Positions 18,680 to 28,216 of a stretch of DNA of 64,000 nucleotides are shown piece after piece. Position 1 is the stretch's first letter. Every line of letters begins with the position of its first letter. The notes beneath the pieces are model-generated. The model had not been told where the DNA came from. It worked only from the letters and a program-made list of their open reading frames with translations, and did no database searches. The position numbers and the translations under genes are program-made. This DNA is from Pseudolabrys sp. FHR47 (GTDB taxonomy: Bacteria; Pseudomonadota; Alphaproteobacteria; Rhizobiales; Xanthobacteraceae), in the NCBI RefSeq assembly GCF_005153485.1, contig NZ_CP039740.1:2607001-2671000 (forward strand), read 5' to 3'.

Positions 18680-21013
18680 TTGCAGGACGTATCGAAACAA
18701 CGCCTTCGGATATCGTCGCTCGCGCTGATCGCCGCCGGCGCGCTGCTTGCCGTGCAGGCCGTCGCCGCGCCGGCTGTGCAGAGCAAAGACAAGCCGGCCA
18801 AGAGCAAGCAAGGTCACCAGACCAAATCGGTCGCCCGCCCTCCGGCGCGCCCGAACCTCGTTTCGGTACCGATGCCGCAGGCCCGGCCCGATGCCGGCAC
18901 GGTCGCCACCCACGCTGCGACCCGTCCGCTGCAACTCGTCGACCTGACGCCGGCGACCCCGCCTGTATCGCGTGGAACTGAAGCCTATGCCCAGGTCGGC
19001 GCCGGCGCCCGCAGCGCCGTGTTCGCCAGCCGCCTCGTTATCAAGCCACTGGCGCGCCCAACCGCCGGTCCCTTCGCGGTCGCGCCGACAACCGCCACCT
19101 CCGATGCCGATCTTGCCACGCTCAAGCGCGTCAGAGAGGCCGCCGCCAAGGGCAACGATGCCGAAGCCGAAGCAGCCGCACGCGGCATCGCGGATCCGGT
19201 AGCGCGCAAGCTCGCCGAGTACATGATCCTGCGCAGCTACAACACCAAGCCGAACTTCGAGCGCTACGCCAATTTCATCGAGCGTAACCCGGACTGGCCG
19301 CATGTCCCGATGTTCCGCCGCCGCGCCGAAAACACGCTGTGGAACGACAACGTCAGCGACTCCGGGGTGCTGTCGTTCTTCTCTCACCAGCAACCGACGA
19401 CGGCGAAGGGCCGGTACGTCCTGGCACGCGCCCTGCTGGCGCGCGGCGACCGCGCCGCCGCGCAACAACTCGTGCGCACCGCCTGGCGCACGCAGGACGC
19501 CAGCGCCGACGTCGAGCGCAAGGTGCTCGACATGTTCGGTGCGATGCTGACCGGCGAGGACCACAAAGTCCGCATGGACGACCGCTTTTACAACGACGAC
19601 ACCGAAGGCGGCCTGCGCGCCGCCGAACGCGTCGGCGGCGGTCATCTCCAGATCGCCAAAGCCTGGACCGCGGTCATCAAGCGCGCCAAGAACGCCAAGG
19701 CCCTGCTCGACGCCGTGCCCGCGGCGATGCACCGTGATGCAGGTTACATCTTCGCTCGCGCCCAATGGCTGCGGAAGAATGGCAAGCCCGAAGACGCCGG
19801 CAGGCTCATCCTGACAGCACCGAAGGACCCGGACGCTCTTGTCGATGTCAATGAGTGGTGGCAGGAGCGCCGCATCCTCGTGCGCGACCTTCTGGACAAC
19901 AAGGACGCCCAGACCGCCTACCGCGTCGCCCGCGACGCGGCGACGCCGACGAAGGGCAACTACCGCGTCGACAAACACTTTACCGCCGGCTGGATTGCGC
20001 TGCGTTTCCTGCACGATCCGAAGACGGCGGCCAGTCATTTCGCGGAAATCAACCGGGGCGCCGGCACCAATCCGCACGCGCTGTCGCGCGGCGGCTATTG
20101 GCAGGGCCGCGCCGCCGAGGCCATGGGCCAGAGTACCCAGGCTCGCACCTTCTACACTGAGGCAGCGCAACACAGCACAACCTATTACGGCCAGCTCGCC
20201 CGCGCCCGGCTCGGTCTGCGCGATCTCGGTCTGGTCGGCCCGCCCGATTTCACCACGCAGCAGCGCAATCTTCTCGCCAATACAGAAGTGGTGCGCGCGG
20301 TGGAGTTGCTCTACGCGCTCGACGACCGTGACATGATCGCCTCGATCTATGCCGAGCTCGGCGACAGCGCCACCGACGTCGCTGGCATGGCGATGCTGGG
20401 TGAAGTTGCGGCCAAGTACAAGGATCCGCGCGCCATGGTGCTGCTGGGCAAGAACGCGCTCGGCCGCGGCCTGCCTCTCGACTATTATGCCTTCCCCTCC
20501 GTCGGCCTACCGAACTATCAGCCGATCGCACCGCCAGTCGAAGACGCGCTGGTCTATTCGATCGCCCGGCAGGAAAGCCACTTCAATCAGAAGGTCGTGT
20601 CGCCGGCCAAGGCCATGGGCTTCATGCAGGTGACGCCGGTCGCCGCGCAGGACACGTCCAAGCGTTTCAAGTACGTCTACAATAGCGGCCGCCTGCTCAC
20701 CGATCCGGTTTACAATATGCAGATGGGGGCGGCCGAGTTGTCGATGCTGCTGTCGACCTATGACGGCTCGTACATCATGACCTTCGCCGGCTATAACGCC
20801 GGACGCGGCCGGGTGCGGCAGTGGGTTGCCGCTTATGGAGATCCGCGTGACCCCAGCGTCGATCCGGTCGACTGGTGCGAGCGCATTCCGATCGCCGAGA
20901 CGCGCAATTACGTCCAGCGCATCATGGAAAACCTGCAGGTTTATCGCGCTCGCTTCGGCGGCGGCAACAAGCTGGTGATCGAGGCCGACATCCGCCGCGG
21001 CGCACCGCGTTAG
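18680..21013 (+). CDS. Soluble lytic murein transglycosylase (Slt70-like)
   Basis: Periplasmic enzyme that cleaves peptidoglycan between MurNAc and GlcNAc to form 1,6-anhydro-MurNAc ends. The product has 777 residues. A signal peptide (hydrophobic core ISSLALIAAGALLAV) is followed by a ~170-residue low-complexity region, then an alpha-superhelical segment, then the SLT domain from about residue 620. Catalytic Glu632 is in ARQESHFN, with AKAMGFMQVTPVAAQ and FAGYNAGRGRVRQW after it. The start is TTG at 18680, chosen because AGAGG precedes it and a signal peptide follows. Confidence 0.93.
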   Translation: MQDVSKQRLRISSLALIAAGALLAVQAVAAPAVQSKDKPAKSKQGHQTKSVARPPARPNLVSVPMPQARPDAGTVATHAATRPLQLVDLTPATPPVSRGTEAYAQVGAGARSAVFASRLVIKPLARPTAGPFAVAPTTATSDADLATLKRVREAAAKGNDAEAEAAARGIADPVARKLAEYMILRSYNTKPNFERYANFIERNPDWPHVPMFRRRAENTLWNDNVSDSGVLSFFSHQQPTTAKGRYVLARALLARGDRAAAQQLVRTAWRTQDASADVERKVLDMFGAMLTGEDHKVRMDDRFYNDDTEGGLRAAERVGGGHLQIAKAWTAVIKRAKNAKALLDAVPAAMHRDAGYIFARAQWLRKNGKPEDAGRLILTAPKDPDALVDVNEWWQERRILVRDLLDNKDAQTAYRVARDAATPTKGNYRVDKHFTAGWIALRFLHDPKTAASHFAEINRGAGTNPHALSRGGYWQGRAAEAMGQSTQARTFYTEAAQHSTTYYGQLARARLGLRDLGLVGPPDFTTQQRNLLANTEVVRAVELLYALDDRDMIASIYAELGDSATDVAGMAMLGEVAAKYKDPRAMVLLGKNALGRGLPLDYYAFPSVGLPNYQPIAPPVEDALVYSIARQESHFNQKVVSPAKAMGFMQVTPVAAQDTSKRFKYVYNSGRLLTDPVYNMQMGAAELSMLLSTYDGSYIMTFAGYNAGRGRVRQWVAAYGDPRDPSVDPVDWCERIPIAETRNYVQRIMENLQVYRARFGGGNKLVIEADIRRGAPR

Positions 21014-21059
21014 GACACGCTGTTGTGCCCAACGTCGCCGGGCTAGGCTCAACGTTACC

Positions 21060-21950
21060 ATGAGCGATATGCCGACTTCCCGTTTCGTCACCGCTGCCGA
21101 CGGCATCAATATCCATGTGCGCGAGTACGCCGGGCGCGATGCCAACGCCCGGCCCGTCGTTTGCCTGCCCGGTCTGACGCGCACGACGGCGGATTTCGAA
21201 ACGCTGGCCGAAGCATTGGCGGCCGCTTGCCGCCGCGTCGTCACCCTCGATTATCGCGGCCGCGGCCGCTCCGATTACGATCCCGACCCGGCCAAGTATT
21301 CGCTGCCCGTCGAGCTGGGCGACGTCATCACCGTGCTCACGGCGCTGGCCTGCGAGCCCGCCGTGTTCGTCGGTACCTCGCGCGGCGGCATTCTCACCAT
21401 GCTGATGGCTGCGGTGCGTCCGGCCGCGATTGCCGGGGCCGTTCTCAACGACATCGGTCCGGTTCTGGAGGCCGAAGGGCTCGTGCGCATCAAAGGCTAT
21501 GTCGGCAAGTTGCCGACCCCGGCGAGCTACGACGATGCCGCGCGCATTCTGGCTCGATTGTTCGGCGCGCAGTTTCCCAAACTCAGTCACGACGACTGGC
21601 TCAAGAGCGCCTACCGGACCTACAAGGACAAGGATGGCGTCCTGATCGCCGACTACGACGTCGCGCTCGCTCGGGCGCTCCAAGACTTCGATCCGACAAA
21701 GCCGCTGCCGGATCTGTGGCCGCAGTTCGAAGCACTCAAGCCGGTGCCAGTCATGGCCATCCGCGGCGCCAATTCCGATCTCTTGTCGGCCGCCACCCTA
21801 GACGAGATGAGCCTGCGCCATCCCGACCTTGAGACATTGATCGTGCCCGACCAGGGTCATGCTCCTCTGTTGGCCGAGGCCGACGTCATCGCCCGTATTG
21901 CCGCGTTCGTCGATCGCTGCGACGCGCGACGTGTCGGTATGTCGGCCTGA
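21060..21950 (+). CDS. Alpha/beta hydrolase
   Basis: A 296-residue alpha/beta-hydrolase fold protein. VVCLPGLTRTTADFE holds the oxyanion region, FVGTSRGGILTMLMAA is the nucleophile elbow (Ser in GTSRG), and the catalytic histidine is in VPDQGHAPLL. No signal peptide, so cytoplasmic. It lies 46 bases after the transglycosylase and may be co-transcribed. The substrate cannot be assigned; enol-lactonase and esterase relatives look alike. Confidence 0.88.
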   Translation: MSDMPTSRFVTAADGINIHVREYAGRDANARPVVCLPGLTRTTADFETLAEALAAACRRVVTLDYRGRGRSDYDPDPAKYSLPVELGDVITVLTALACEPAVFVGTSRGGILTMLMAAVRPAAIAGAVLNDIGPVLEAEGLVRIKGYVGKLPTPASYDDAARILARLFGAQFPKLSHDDWLKSAYRTYKDKDGVLIADYDVALARALQDFDPTKPLPDLWPQFEALKPVPVMAIRGANSDLLSAATLDEMSLRHPDLETLIVPDQGHAPLLAEADVIARIAAFVDRCDARRVGMSA

Positions 21951-21981
21951 CGGTCGGCAGCGACTGCTATCCCGACAATAA

Positions 21982-22014
21982 GAAACCCCCGGCTTTCGCC
22001 GGGGGCTCTTTAAC
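21982..22014. terminator. Rho-independent terminator between hydrolase and porin
   Basis: The stem AGAAACCCCCGGC / GCCGGGGGCTCTTT with loop TTTC sits between converging genes. Both flanks have short A/T tracts, so it can act in both directions. Confidence 0.8.
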
Positions 22015-22034
22015 ATCGTTCCTAGATCGCGAGA

Positions 22035-23264
22035 TCAGGGATAGAAGTTGCGCTGGGCGCGGAACATGCCCGACCACCAGCTGTTGTCGCCGATATTGGC
22101 GCCGGTGAACGCGGTGTTCTGCACCTGGTACATCACTTCGACGCTCAGGTCGAGGTTGGTGACCGGGGTCCAGACGGTGCGCGAACCGACCTGCCAGTAC
22201 GACCAGTTGGCCGACGAGCCAGCGGTGGTGCCGGCCGCAGCGAGCTGCAGCGAGGCGCTGGCGGCAGTCGAGTACTCGAGCTTGCCGTAGGAGCCGTACA
22301 GCGAGGTCTTCCAGCCGGGGACCCAGTTGTGCTCGAAGCCGCCGGTGATCGACCAGCCGGTCGTCAGGTCGGCCGTGCCGGCACCGGTAATCACCGAATC
22401 CCAAGCCGGGCCGTAGGAGATCGTGCCGCCGCGCTGGGTGGTCTGCGCCTGAGCGAGGCCCGAACCGACATAGTCGATCGCGCCGACGCCGTAGGTGAAC
22501 TGACCCATGATGTAGTCGCCCTTGCCGAGCATCGGCAGGTTGACCTTCAGACCGGCGCCGAACGCCCAGCCGGCTTCATCGTCCGGGTTGCCGACAACGC
22601 CGTAGTTGACCTGGTGGTAGGCGCCCATGATCTGGGCCGAACCCCAGGCCTGGTCGATACGCAGGTTGCCGACGATGTCGGGCATCGACTGGCCGCCCGC
22701 GGTGTTCGACGTACCGGTGGCGGTCGCAACGCCCATACGATGGGCATTGTTGTTTTCAGCCGAGATCGAGGCCGACAGACCGTTACCGAGCTGGGCGGTG
22801 TAGGCCCAAAGTTCAACACCGTTGCCGCCGTTGAACGACGACCAGACGTTCGACTGGTTCGAATAGGGCTGACTGTCGAAGTCGAAGAACGAACCGGTGC
22901 GGCCCATGGTGAAGCCAGCGAACTGGATGAACGCCGCCGGCGAGTACATGCGGTCATAGGCGGACGCGCCGGTGCCGTTGGTCGGGGTACCGCTGGTACC
23001 CGAGTTATCCGACGTCGCCGCCAGATAAGCATAGCCGCGCAGCGTGCCGTAGGCGGTCTGCGAGCGGGCATCGGCCGTGATGCCGGCGCGGGTGCGCCAG
23101 TTCTGGGTGTTGGTCGAACGCGCATCCCAGTTCTGGAACAACGGAGTGAACGAGCCGCCGGCGCCGAAGTTCACCTCGGCGCGGACAAAGCCGCCGATCT
23201 TGATGCAGGTATCCGTGCCCGGCATGTAGTAGAAGCCAGCTCCGTAGAGCGAGCAAATCTTCAC
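22035..23264 (-). CDS. Rhizobiales-type porin, apparently missing its signal peptide
   Basis: The 409-residue product matches the Omp2/RopA-like porins (PF02530): CSLYGAGFYYMPGTDTCIKIGGFVRAEV at the N terminus, many alternating beta-strand segments and a terminal aromatic-rich strand (FRAQRNFYP). Such porins normally start with a ~22-residue signal peptide ending in ADLPVK..PVEYVK before this point. Here the only start is an internal GTG at 23264; the frame continues upstream as FKPVQYVK and AILAAAA but reaches a TGA at 23327-23325 with no ATG, GTG or TTG. Without a signal the product could not reach the outer membrane, so the gene is probably 5'-truncated or frameshifted. Confidence 0.85.
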   Translation of the reverse strand: MKICSLYGAGFYYMPGTDTCIKIGGFVRAEVNFGAGGSFTPLFQNWDARSTNTQNWRTRAGITADARSQTAYGTLRGYAYLAATSDNSGTSGTPTNGTGASAYDRMYSPAAFIQFAGFTMGRTGSFFDFDSQPYSNQSNVWSSFNGGNGVELWAYTAQLGNGLSASISAENNNAHRMGVATATGTSNTAGGQSMPDIVGNLRIDQAWGSAQIMGAYHQVNYGVVGNPDDEAGWAFGAGLKVNLPMLGKGDYIMGQFTYGVGAIDYVGSGLAQAQTTQRGGTISYGPAWDSVITGAGTADLTTGWSITGGFEHNWVPGWKTSLYGSYGKLEYSTAASASLQLAAAGTTAGSSANWSYWQVGSRTVWTPVTNLDLSVEVMYQVQNTAFTGANIGDNSWWSGMFRAQRNFYP

Positions 23265-23499
23265 GTACTGGACCGGTTTGAAGGCAGCGGCGGCAAGAAT
23301 CGCAATCGCGTCAATGGCAGCATGTCAGGCGAACGGCGGTGTTCAGCTTTTGTCGCTATGACGTCATCTCGGCCCGCCGTGGGTCGCACCAAAAGCCAAG
23401 CGATTGAATCGAACTCTCAATTGAAGATCGACATGCGATAAGGCGGCCACTGCTCGATAGGTATAGCCTCGGATGACCAAACCCGGATCGAAATGCATA
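23265..23499. other. Gap upstream of porin, possible deletion junction
   Basis: It contains leftover in-frame porin codons (to about 23324) and no other gene. A typical porin leader and promoter would belong here; I see neither. Confidence 0.4.
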
Positions 23500-23532
23500 C
23501 AAAAAAACCGCGCGCCGATCTTGGCGCGCGGT
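23500..23532 (-). terminator. Rho-independent terminator of the integrase gene
   Basis: On the minus strand the stem CCGCGCGCC / GGCGCGCGG (loop AAGATC) is followed by a run of seven T. It lies 100 bases past the integrase stop. Confidence 0.85.
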
Positions 23533-23631
23533 GCGTTAGCAAGAGGTAAACAGACTTATTCAGAGCAGCGCGCGCAAAGGCACACGGCCTCGCCTTCGCG
23601 ATACCGGTTGCTCAGACGCAAACGTTGACGG

Positions 23632-24813
23632 TCAGTTGCTGTGTTGCGGCGGTGGCTCGGCCTGGAACGTCACGACCTGCTGAATGAGATCGGCAGCGTC
23701 GCTCAGCGTCTCCTGCGACAAATGCGCGTAGCGCTGCGTCGTCCGCGCATGCATATGTCCGAGCAGGCCCTGCACGACATAAAGCGATACACCGCGGTTT
23801 ACCAGGAAGCTGGCGAATGAATGCCGCAGATCGTGCAGCCGCACGTCACCGAGCCCCGCTCGTTTGCGGATTCGATCCCAAGGAAAGAACAGCGATGCCG
23901 ACGGTCGGCCCGTGACTTCCGACGGAAAGATATAAGGATTGTCGTCGACGCGCGGGGTCGCAGTCAGGAGTGCGATCGCCGACTGGTTGAGTGCGATGAC
24001 ACGCGCCCTGCCCGATTTCGATTTCGGCACGAGCAACGTCTTGTTTTTCCAGTCGACATAGTCCCATTTGGCAAAGGTGATTTCGTTTCGTCGTGCACCG
24101 GTGAGCAGCAGAAGCAGGACGGACCGCGCCGCAGTACTATTCTCGTCGGCGTGGATGGCGCGCACCAGGTTCTCGGCTTCCTCTTCGGAGAGGAACCGGT
24201 TGCGCTGGACGTCAGGACCCGCACTCAGGCCGGCCGCCGGATTGTTTTCGCCGCCCGGCGTCTTCCATTTGCGCGCCAGATTGTAAATGTAGCGGAGAAT
24301 GACGATGACCCGGTTCATTGTGCCGGGCGCGTAGCCATCCGCGCGCATGGTGTTGATCAGGTTCGAGATGGCTTCGGTCTTCACCTCGTCGAGCGCAAGC
24401 GCCCCGAGACTCGGCAGAACATGAATGCGCAGGACCGTCTCATCGGTCTGCCAACTGCTCTTGTAGGTTTGGACGTAGGGCAGATAGCGCTCGGCCACGA
24501 AGTCGCGCAGCAATGGAATGGCGCGCATCTCACGACGCTTCTGCTGCGGATCAGCGCCGAGCAACGCTTCCGCGACAACCTGCTTGGCCTTGCGGCGCGC
24601 CTGATCGAGCGTGACGACGTCAGCGGGACCGATCTTGTATTGCCGCTCGCGGCCGCGCTCGTCGGTGTAGCGCTGGTAGTAGGTCTTTCCTCCAGATTGG
24701 CGCACCTCGAGCAAAAAGCCGCGCTGACCGAGGTCGAAATAATCGGTCTTCTTGCGGTCAGGGGCGCATTGCACCTGCCGCACGAAACTCGCGGTCAACG
24801 CAACTGTTGGCAT
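23632..24813 (-). CDS. Tyrosine-recombinase integrase with N-terminal arm-binding domain
   Basis: Site-specific recombinase of the phage/island type. The product has 393 residues. The first ~95 residues fit the DUF4102-like arm-binding domain (DLGQRGFLLEVRQSGGKTYYQRY). A core-binding domain follows, then the catalytic domain with Arg241 (TGARRNE), Lys266 (KSKSGRAR), His327-x-x-Arg330 (HDLRHSF), His353 (LGHMHART) and nucleophile Tyr362 (RYAHLS); all expected catalytic residues are present. It is transcribed away from tRNA-Pro, whose 3' end lies ~420 bases upstream, the usual layout of an element inserted into a tRNA. No other mobility gene is near. Confidence 0.94.
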   Translation of the reverse strand: MPTVALTASFVRQVQCAPDRKKTDYFDLGQRGFLLEVRQSGGKTYYQRYTDERGRERQYKIGPADVVTLDQARRKAKQVVAEALLGADPQQKRREMRAIPLLRDFVAERYLPYVQTYKSSWQTDETVLRIHVLPSLGALALDEVKTEAISNLINTMRADGYAPGTMNRVIVILRYIYNLARKWKTPGGENNPAAGLSAGPDVQRNRFLSEEEAENLVRAIHADENSTAARSVLLLLLTGARRNEITFAKWDYVDWKNKTLLVPKSKSGRARVIALNQSAIALLTATPRVDDNPYIFPSEVTGRPSASLFFPWDRIRKRAGLGDVRLHDLRHSFASFLVNRGVSLYVVQGLLGHMHARTTQRYAHLSQETLSDAADLIQQVVTFQAEPPPQHSN

Positions 24814-25236
24814 AACTCAACGAACTGTTTGACGCCCCGCCGTTTATTTAGGTCGGCAGTGGCGCAATACCCCTCTCAGGCGCGTAACTTTTAAAGTTAC
24901 GCGCATAAACGAATTATTAATTGTTATGTAGGTGACGCAATTTGGCAAGGAAAAATTATATTTTATGATCTTCTATACTTCGATAATTACCTAAACTCGA
25001 TTTCTCTATATCTTCCATGGCTATACATCGCTACTTTGCACTGCGGCCTCTTTTCAGCGGCGTGCGACGCAAAAATCGCAATGGCGGCCTTTGCAAGCCT
25101 GGGTAGGCAGACAAGGCGATTATCTTGCCAAAGCAAGAAATAGAACTCGGTTACCGGTCCGAAGACTTTCCGAATACATGGCGCGACAGATTGGCGCCCA
25201 ACGATGACTATGAAGAATAATGAAGACCAAGAAAAA
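24814..25236. other. AT-rich gap between integrase and tRNA-Pro
   Basis: This 423-base stretch is clearly richer in A and T than the rest of the window (for example AATTATTAATTG and AAAATTATATTTTATG near 24910-24970), suggesting foreign origin. It holds a 25-nt perfect palindrome and would be expected to contain the integrase promoter and arm sites. I see no convincing gene in it. Confidence 0.55.
24880..24904. promoter_or_regulatory. Perfect 25-nt palindrome upstream of integrase
   Basis: Arms of 12 bases, GCGCGTAACTTT and its exact complement, around a single T, 67 bases before the integrase start. Size and position fit an operator for a dimeric regulator, or a recombinase or excisionase binding site. 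No candidate regulator gene remains nearby. Confidence 0.6.
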
Positions 25237-25313
<77 letters not shown>

Positions 25314-25424
25314 ATATCCGGCCGACATTTGCCACCAAGTGGCACCATTCGGAATGGCGACATTCCCTGCGGCCGGGGATGCCGGCTAGGTACACGCTTC
25401 GCCGACGGGCGGCAAGCAAGCCGC

Positions 25425-25874
25425 TCAGGGCCCGAAAATCGGGTGCGTGACCTTGTCGCCCGGCGCGATGCCGAGCTTGCGCGAGGTCCCGGCGACCACC
25501 TCCAGCACCCCCCGCACCGGCCCGCGCGAGGGCACATTGCGCGTCGACAGGGGCGTGGTGTTCTCCTCGATGCGCCAGATGGTGCCGTCGCCGCGGATGA
25601 AGATCATGTCGAGCGCGACATAGGTATTGTCCATCCAGAATGCGACTTCCTGCTCCTTCTGGAAGTCGAACAGCATGCCGTGATCCGGCGCCAGCTCCTT
25701 GCGGTACATCAGGCCCTTGGCGCGCTCGGCCTCGGTCCGCGCCAGTTCGACGGTGAAGGAATGCACGCCGGTCTTGCTGGCGATGGTCACCACATCGTCG
25801 CCGGCGGCGCGCGCAGGCAGGACGGCCACCCACAATCCAAACAGGATCGCGGCGATCAGACGAAAGCAGTGCAT
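25425..25874 (-). CDS. DUF192 family secreted protein
   Basis: A 149-residue product with a signal peptide (core LIAAILFGLWVAVLPARA). The rest matches the DUF192 fold: FTVELARTEAERAKGLMYRKEL, MLFDF, FWMDNTYVALDMIFI and GVLEVVAGTSRKLGI. The biochemical role of this family is unknown. It follows the cold-shock gene on the same strand, a pairing I recall in Bradyrhizobium, but a terminator and a palindromic repeat separate them here. Confidence 0.9.
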   Translation of the reverse strand: MHCFRLIAAILFGLWVAVLPARAAGDDVVTIASKTGVHSFTVELARTEAERAKGLMYRKELAPDHGMLFDFQKEQEVAFWMDNTYVALDMIFIRGDGTIWRIEENTTPLSTRNVPSRGPVRGVLEVVAGTSRKLGIAPGDKVTHPIFGP

Positions 25875-25902
25875 GAAGAGATCCTCGGAAGTCGTTCGAC
25901 CC

Positions 25903-25980
25903 GTCGTTCCCGCGAAGGCGGGAATCCAGCCCTTCGCTGAGCAGACGAGCGCTGGATCGTCCGCCTTCGCGGACGATGAC
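25903..25980. repeat. Palindromic repeat, family 1, copy C
   Basis: Arms GTCGTTCCCGCGAAGGCGGG and, inverted, CCGCCTTCGCGGACGATGAC, with inner AATCCAGC/GCTGGAT. It lies just before the DUF192 gene. Confidence 0.85.
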
Positions 25981-26055
25981 GGCGAACTGTCGCAAGCAAT
26001 CGCGGCTACGGCAAGACGACGGAGCAGACGATCAGGCAGGACACCGGCGCGCCGG

Positions 26056-26092
26056 ACAAAAAAGCAAAGGCCCGAACGAACCGTTCGGGCCT
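26056..26092 (-). terminator. Rho-independent terminator after cold-shock gene
   Basis: Arms AGGCCCGAAC and GTTCGGGCCT around a 5-base loop, followed on the minus strand by TTGCTTTTTTT. It should end the cold-shock transcript before the DUF192 gene. Confidence 0.85.
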
Positions 26093-26117
26093 CAAACCGC
26101 GATCGACCTTCGGTCGC

Positions 26118-26690
26118 TCAGTGCGACGACAGCGCCAGCGGCCCGCCATCCGGCCGAACCTCGGCCGCCATCATCCCCTTCGGCCCGGGCCCGAAGCGGA
26201 CCAGCACCGTCTGGCCGGGACGCAGTTCGGCGAAACCGAAGCGGCGCAGCGTTTCCATATGGACGAAGATGTCCGGCGTACCCTCGCCGCGCGTCAGGAA
26301 GCCGAAGCCGCGCAGCCGGTTGAACCACTTGACCTGGGCCCGCTCGAGGCCGCTGGTCGGCGTCACCGTCACGTGGGTCCGCGGCGCGATCTCGGCCGGA
26401 TGGATTGCCGTCGATTCATCCATCGAGACGACGCGGAAGGCCTGCAGGCCCTTGGGCCGCGGCTGCACTTCCACCACGATCCGGGCGCCCTCGTAGGCGG
26501 TCTGGAAACCGTCGCGGCGCAGGCAGGTGACGTGCAGGAGAACGTCCGGCATGCCGTTGTCGGGAACGATGAAGCCGAAACCCTTCGACACATCGAACCA
26601 CTTGATCACGCCGGCGACTTCGATGAGATCAGTTGCCCGCTCGTCGCCAAGGTCTCGGACCAAGCCGGGTCGGAGAGTTGTATCTGGCAT
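26118..26690 (-). CDS. Protein with two cold-shock domains
   Basis: A 190-residue nucleic-acid-binding protein. The first cold-shock domain (about 24-90) has GVIKWFDVSKGFGFIVPDNG and DVLLHVTCL; the second (about 118-185) has AQVKWFNRLRGFGFLTRGEG and DIFVHMETL. Both keep the RNP1 and RNP2 aromatic residues. Proteins of this kind bind single-stranded RNA or DNA and act as RNA chaperones or transcription antiterminators. The duplicated form is common in Rhizobiales. Confidence 0.94.
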   Translation of the reverse strand: MPDTTLRPGLVRDLGDERATDLIEVAGVIKWFDVSKGFGFIVPDNGMPDVLLHVTCLRRDGFQTAYEGARIVVEVQPRPKGLQAFRVVSMDESTAIHPAEIAPRTHVTVTPTSGLERAQVKWFNRLRGFGFLTRGEGTPDIFVHMETLRRFGFAELRPGQTVLVRFGPGPKGMMAAEVRPDGGPLALSSH

Positions 26691-26933
26691 ATTCGATCAA
26701 TCCCGTTCGACGTCTCTGAGCCGGCCCGGCGATCATTACCGTTTCGGCGTTGCCCCGTTTGACGCTTCCGGACGCCCTTTGAAGTGGCGTTTGTGTGGAA
26801 TCGCTTCGGCGAATCTGTGGATTCAAGATAACACCCGGTCTAAAGCCGCAAAGGCCAAAATGCTCTTGCACACAGCTTCTCAGGCGCCGCAGTCGCAAAG
26901 CGAATCAGCGGCGCTCTTGTGTTGTGCGGGATG

Positions 26934-27695
26934 TCAGTGGCGAATGAATGGTGCGAGCACGTCGCCGATGTCGTTGCGCACAACAAGATCGGCGAACTCG
27001 TCGAGTTCGGTCGGCTCGCGATTGACGATGACGAGTTTCGCGCCGTTGCGTTTCGCCATCAACGGTATGCCGGCGGCCGGCCAGACCACCAGCGAGGAAC
27101 CGACCGACAGGAACAGGTCGCAATCGGCCGCAAGTTCCTGCGCGCGCCGCATCGGTTCTTCCGGCATGGCCTGGCCGAAGGACACGGTCGCGGTCTTGAT
27201 GATGCCGCCGCAATCGCAAGCCGGCGGCTCCTCTCCGCTCGCCTCGAAGGTTTCCCGGATCGGCCCCAGTTCGTAGCGCTGCGCGCAGTCGAGGCAGGTG
27301 GCGTAGGTGGTGTTACCGTGCAGCTCGATGACGTCTTGCGGTGCAACACCGGAGACCTGATGAAGGTTGTCGATGTTCTGCGTGATCACGGCCGACGCCT
27401 TGCCCACTTTGTAGAGGCTCGCCAGCGCCAGATGGCCGCGGGTGGGCCGGGCCGCCGCGAAGGTCGCCTCGATATTGAAGCGCCGCCGCCAGGCTTCGCG
27501 CCGCGCTTCGACACTGGCGACATATTCATCGAACGGGATGGGACGATTTTTGGTCCAGATCCCGCCGGGCGACCGAAAGTCCGGAATGCCGGACTCGGTG
27601 GAGATGCCCGCCCCGGTGAACGGCACGATCCGCTCCGCGTCCTCGATGAGGTCGCGCAAGGCGGCAATTGCGGCGTCGAGGTTGGGAGCGATCAT
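26934..27695 (-). CDS. NAD-dependent protein deacylase, Sir2 family
   Basis: Removes acetyl or other acyl groups from protein lysines using NAD+. The product has 253 residues. [18 protein letters not shown] is the NAD-binding signature, [12 protein letters not shown] and LHGN give the catalytic core with its histidine, and a zinc module has CLDC and CDCGG (two Cys pairs). [14 protein letters not shown] and [10 protein letters not shown] complete the Rossmann part. It diverges from the glyoxalase gene. Confidence 0.95.
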   Translation of the reverse strand: MIAPNLDAAIAALRDLIEDAERIVPFTGAGISTESGIPDFRSPGGIWTKNRPIPFDEYVASVEARREAWRRRFNIEATFAAARPTRGHLALASLYKVGKASAVITQNIDNLHQVSGVAPQDVIELHGNTTYATCLDCAQRYELGPIRETFEASGEEPPACDCGGIIKTATVSFGQAMPEEPMRRAQELAADCDLFLSVGSSLVVWPAAGIPLMAKRNGAKLVIVNREPTELDEFADLVVRNDIGDVLAPFIRH

Positions 27696-27760
27696 TGCGC
27701 TGTCGGCGTCGAGGTTCTATTGCGGTACGGCGTTACGTGCCGATCCCGGAGGTTTGTCCC

Positions 27761-28216
27761 ATGCGATTTCTGCACACCATGCTGCGCGTCCGCAATCTCG
27801 ACGACGCGCTCGATTTCTACGTCAACAAGCTCGGCCTGAAAGAGACGCGCCGCCGCGTCGACGAGAAGAACCGTTACACCCTCGTGTTCCTCGCCGGCCC
27901 GGACGACGCCGACGCGCTCGATGTCGCCAAGAAGAAGGGCCGCCCCGGGCCGGAGGTCGAACTGACCTATAACTGGGACACCGAGGACTATGGCGAGGCA
28001 CGCTATTTCGGCCACCTCGCCTATGAGGTCGACAATATCTACGAGACCTGCGAGCGGCTGATGAAGGCCGGCGTCACCATCAACCGGCCGCCGCGCGACG
28101 GCGTGATGGCCTTCGTACGCTCGCCCGACAAGCACTCGATCGAGCTGCTGCAGAAGGGCGCCGCGTTGCCGCCGCAGGAACCCTGGGCCTCGATGAAGAA
28201 CACCGGGCACTGGTAA
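27761..28216 (+). CDS. gloA: Lactoylglutathione lyase (glyoxalase I)
   Basis: Converts the methylglyoxal-glutathione adduct to S-lactoylglutathione. The product has 151 residues. Start [28 protein letters not shown] is typical, with metal ligands His5, Glu (VELTYNWD), His (GHLAYEVDN) and Glu (HSIELLQ) visible. An upstream extension is open, but AGG-containing sequence precedes 27761 and homology begins there. Confidence 0.95.
   Translation: MRFLHTMLRVRNLDDALDFYVNKLGLKETRRRVDEKNRYTLVFLAGPDDADALDVAKKKGRPGPEVELTYNWDTEDYGEARYFGHLAYEVDNIYETCERLMKAGVTINRPPRDGVMAFVRSPDKHSIELLQKGAALPPQEPWASMKNTGHW

Noticed and set aside
18641..20173. 510-codon open frame antisense to the lytic transglycosylase
   Set aside because: Shadow of a gene with a signal peptide and an intact SLT domain.
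23461..23631. Second copy of the tRNA-Pro 3' end as an island boundary
   Set aside because: No match to the T-loop/acceptor sequence is visible between the integrase and the porin.
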